Shown in pieces: positions 4,574 through 6,234 of a DNA stretch of 6,234 bases (the first letter of the stretch is position 1; every line of letters starts with the position of its first letter). The stretch is taken from assembly GCA_018827585.1 (NCBI GenBank), contig JAHJXP010000086.1, forward strand, positions 1 through 6,234. Reading direction: 5' to 3'. The position numbers and the translations under genes are program-made. Under the pieces are notes generated by a model. It did not search any database and was not told the DNA's origin. It was given only the letters and a program-made list of their open reading frames with translations. Source of the DNA: Pseudomonadota bacterium (GTDB lineage: Bacteria; Desulfobacterota; Syntrophia; Syntrophales; UBA5619).

Positions 4574-5773
4574 ATGACAGGCCGAGGTAAAGCCGCTGCC
4601 CTGTTTCGGTTCCTGGTGATGGCGACCGTAAGCGTCCTTCTGTTATCCTGCGGATCGAAGCTGCAGCAGCCCCTGAGCCAGCTCGACACCACGGAGCATT
4701 ACACCTTTACAGGCGTCCGCCTGCTCGACCAGGAAAAATTCTCCGCGGCGGGGCGCGAATTCGAACTTGCCCTGAGACTGGATCCGCGTTATTCGAGGGC
4801 CCACGCCGGCGCCGGTCTGGTCAAGGCCTATCAGGGGGACTTCAAGGGGGCATTTGAGTCCCTGAAGCAGGCGGAGAAGAATGCCGGCAGCGATGAGGAG
4901 AAGCTCTTTGTCCTGGTGGGGTATATCCGCGTGAATACCATCAGCCACGCGGCGTGTCTGAGCATCGGGACCTCATGCAGGCCCGATGACGCCTGGGTTA
5001 AATACTCGCAGGACGCCTTCGCTCAGGCGGTCCGGATCGATCCCAAAGCGGCGTCGCCTTACTATTTCATGGGCGAGTGCTATCTGACGGCGCTGGATCT
5101 GGACCAGGCCGGCCGTCTGTTCAGCATGGTCCTGGACATGAACGGAGAGCATGTCGGCGATGCCGACCGCCGCTGGAAACAGGTGCAGAAGATCCAGCGG
5201 GCGAGGCCGGGAACGGTAACGGGAATAAAGATCGCCCTGGTCGAACGGATCACCCGGGCGGATGCGGCGGCCCTCTTCATGGAGGAGCTGAAGATCGACA
5301 CCCTTTACACCAGGCGGACTCCGAGGGGGTTCGATACGGCATTCCGGGATGCGGAAAGGGTGCGGACGGCCGCTCCCCGGCCGGTCGCGGCAACGGATAT
5401 TGCCGACCATCCGCTCCGGGCCGATATCGAGGGAATACTCCGGATCGGGACGCGGGGGCTCGATGTTTATCCGGACGGGGCCTTCCGGCCCGACGAACAG
5501 GTGGACCGGGCGAGCTATGCGATGATGATCGAGGACTTCCTCAGCAGAATCACGGGGGATGAAGCCCTGGCGACGCGGTTTATCGGCAGCCCCTCCCCCT
5601 TTCCCGATCTGCGGGCCGATCTTCCCTATTTCAATGCGGTGATGGTTGTGACCTCGCGGGGGATCATGGAAGCGAAGGATATGGTGACGGGGGAGTTCGC
5701 GCCGCTCCAGCCGGTAGGGGGGGCGGAAGCGCTGCTCGTGATCCGCAAGATCAGGGAACAATTGCGGTATTAG
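4574..5773 (+). CDS. TPR and SLH domain lipoprotein
   Basis: This 399-aa product looks like an exported lipoprotein. A basic start (MTGRGK) precedes a hydrophobic stretch (7-25) and a lipobox ending LLLSC, with Cys26 as the lipidated residue. Residues 40-104 form two TPR repeats (EKFSAAGREFELALRLDP, then GDFKGAFESLKQAEKN). A further TPR region covers about 140-193 (QDAFAQAVRIDPKAASPYYF). Three S-layer-homology segments follow: a partial one ending ITRADAAALFMEEL (226-239), a clear one at 274-326 with LDVYPDGAFRPDEQVDRASYA, and a diverged one at 342-396. SLH domains bind cell-wall polymers or peptidoglycan. With a lipid anchor the protein might tie a membrane to the wall while the TPRs bind partners. 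ATG 4574 is chosen over TTG 4553 because GAGGAG lies 6 nt upstream. Cys128 and Cys135 could form a disulfide. The exact role is unknown. Confidence 0.85.
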   Translation: MTGRGKAAALFRFLVMATVSVLLLSCGSKLQQPLSQLDTTEHYTFTGVRLLDQEKFSAAGREFELALRLDPRYSRAHAGAGLVKAYQGDFKGAFESLKQAEKNAGSDEEKLFVLVGYIRVNTISHAACLSIGTSCRPDDAWVKYSQDAFAQAVRIDPKAASPYYFMGECYLTALDLDQAGRLFSMVLDMNGEHVGDADRRWKQVQKIQRARPGTVTGIKIALVERITRADAAALFMEELKIDTLYTRRTPRGFDTAFRDAERVRTAAPRPVAATDIADHPLRADIEGILRIGTRGLDVYPDGAFRPDEQVDRASYAMMIEDFLSRITGDEALATRFIGSPSPFPDLRADLPYFNAVMVVTSRGIMEAKDMVTGEFAPLQPVGGAEALLVIRKIREQLRY

Positions 5774-5877
5774 AGAAAAGGAGTAGAGACGGGGGCTTGC
5801 GGTGGGGCTGAGGCGGCGCGGCAAAAGGACAGCCGGCCCGGTCGAAGGCCCTTTGATTTTATCAAGGGAGCGGATGG
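5774..5877 (+). other. Leader region of valS, no riboswitch seen
   Basis: The 104 nt before valS hold a small stem-loop, TTGAT / ATCAA (5853-5857 and 5861-5865), and a 4-bp GGCC / GGCC pairing (5835-5838 and 5847-5850). I see no T-box features, no good promoter and no clear terminator. AAGGGAG (5864-5870) is the likely ribosome binding site, 7 nt before the valS start. Confidence 0.4.
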
Positions 5878-6234
5878 ATGGGTAAACAGGCGTTGACCAA
5901 GACATATGAACCGCGCGAAGCGGAACTTAGATGGTATCAGTACTGGCTTGATAATGATTTTTTCAGCGCGGCGGACAGGAGCTCAAAAAAGCCGTTTTCC
6001 ATCGTCATTCCCCCGCCGAACGTGACGGGGATGCTCCATATGGGGCATGCCCTCAACAATGTCCTGCAGGACATCTGCGTCCGTTACAAAAGGATGCAGG
6101 GGTATAATGCCCTCTGGATGCCGGGCATGGACCATGCCGGGATTGCGACGCAGAATGTCGTCGAGCAGGAGCTGGCGAAGGAGGGCCTCACGCGGCACGA
6201 TCTCGGCCGGGAGAAGTTCATCGAACGGGTGTGG
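5878..6234 (+). CDS. valS: Valyl-tRNA synthetase, N-terminal part (cut by window end)
   Basis: ValS charges tRNA-Val with valine in the cytoplasm and edits mischarged threonine. Only the first 119 codons are present; the frame is open to the last base. The visible part has the family start KTYEPREAELRWYQYW (8-23). Next is the class I ATP-binding HIGH motif in the form HMGH (54-57), within PPPNVTGMLHMGHALN (45-60). The segment GYNALWMPGMDHAGIATQ (75-92) then holds the conserved WxPGxDHAGIATQ signature that separates ValS from IleS and LeuS. ATG 5878 is preferred because AAGGGAG lies 7 nt upstream. An ATG at 5874 in another frame ends after three codons. It is downstream of the lipoprotein gene on the same strand and may share its transcript. 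Confidence 0.96.
   Translation, partial: MGKQALTKTYEPREAELRWYQYWLDNDFFSAADRSSKKPFSIVIPPPNVTGMLHMGHALNNVLQDICVRYKRMQGYNALWMPGMDHAGIATQNVVEQELAKEGLTRHDLGREKFIERVW

Noticed and set aside
5774..5877. T-box or other riboswitch before valS
   Set aside because: The leader is only 104 nt, with short weak hairpins, no T-box sequence and no terminator/antiterminator pair.
4973..5905. Open frame of 310 codons on the - strand over the lipoprotein gene
   Set aside because: It is rich in Arg, Pro and His, as is usual for the antisense of a GC-rich gene, and the + strand frame has clear TPR and SLH patterns.

Overview
The window looks like a bacterial chromosome segment of high GC. The core genes are GC-rich, for example 70% at 3181-3240. 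All six complete genes and one partial gene lie on the + strand. MutL carries the endonuclease motif found in bacteria without MutH. A lipoprotein with TPR and SLH repeats lies between miaA and valS. Together these suggest a diderm of the deltaproteobacterial (Desulfobacterota, Syntrophales-like) type. That placement is an inference from gene content and style, not from a marker search.

Region 1 (1-1547) is accessory DNA. It holds two unrelated type II toxin-antitoxin modules in tandem. The first is brnT-brnA (200-707), with the toxin gene first and a 14-nt overlap. The second is an 'addiction module' antitoxin and a ParE/RelE-family toxin (928-1442), with the antitoxin first and an ATGA overlap. 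The brnTA unit is clearly AT-richer than the core genes (40% GC at 361-420). It is bracketed by a 36-nt imperfect direct repeat (1-36 and 747-782, 33/36 identical). It is also bracketed by inverse-complementary heptamers, GTTGGGC at 137-143 and GCCCAAC at 676-682. These heptamers fit the integron core-site consensus (GTTRRRY / RYYYAAC). The non-coding DNA around it is packed with short GC-rich hairpins. The simplest hypothesis is a TA gene cassette from a chromosomal integron or a related repeat-bounded mobile unit. The sites are unusually long or incomplete, so this remains unproven.

Region 2 (1548-4290) is a compact housekeeping pair: mutL (mismatch repair, TTG start) and miaA (tRNA A37 dimethylallyltransferase). 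miaA is probably co-transcribed with mutL. A strong Shine-Dalgarno lies at the end of mutL, and a three-codon mini-ORF ends in an ATGA overlap with the miaA start.

Region 3 (4291-4573) is intergenic. It contains a hairpin just after miaA, a 125-nt element with 17-nt near-perfect terminal inverted repeats and a central hairpin (MITE/REP-like), and then an AT-rich stretch with a candidate promoter for the next gene.

Region 4 (4574-6234) holds a 399-aa lipoprotein with TPR repeats followed by SLH domains, then the first 119 codons of valS (valyl-tRNA synthetase), cut by the window end. I see no rRNA or tRNA gene, CRISPR array, transposase or integrase in the window.
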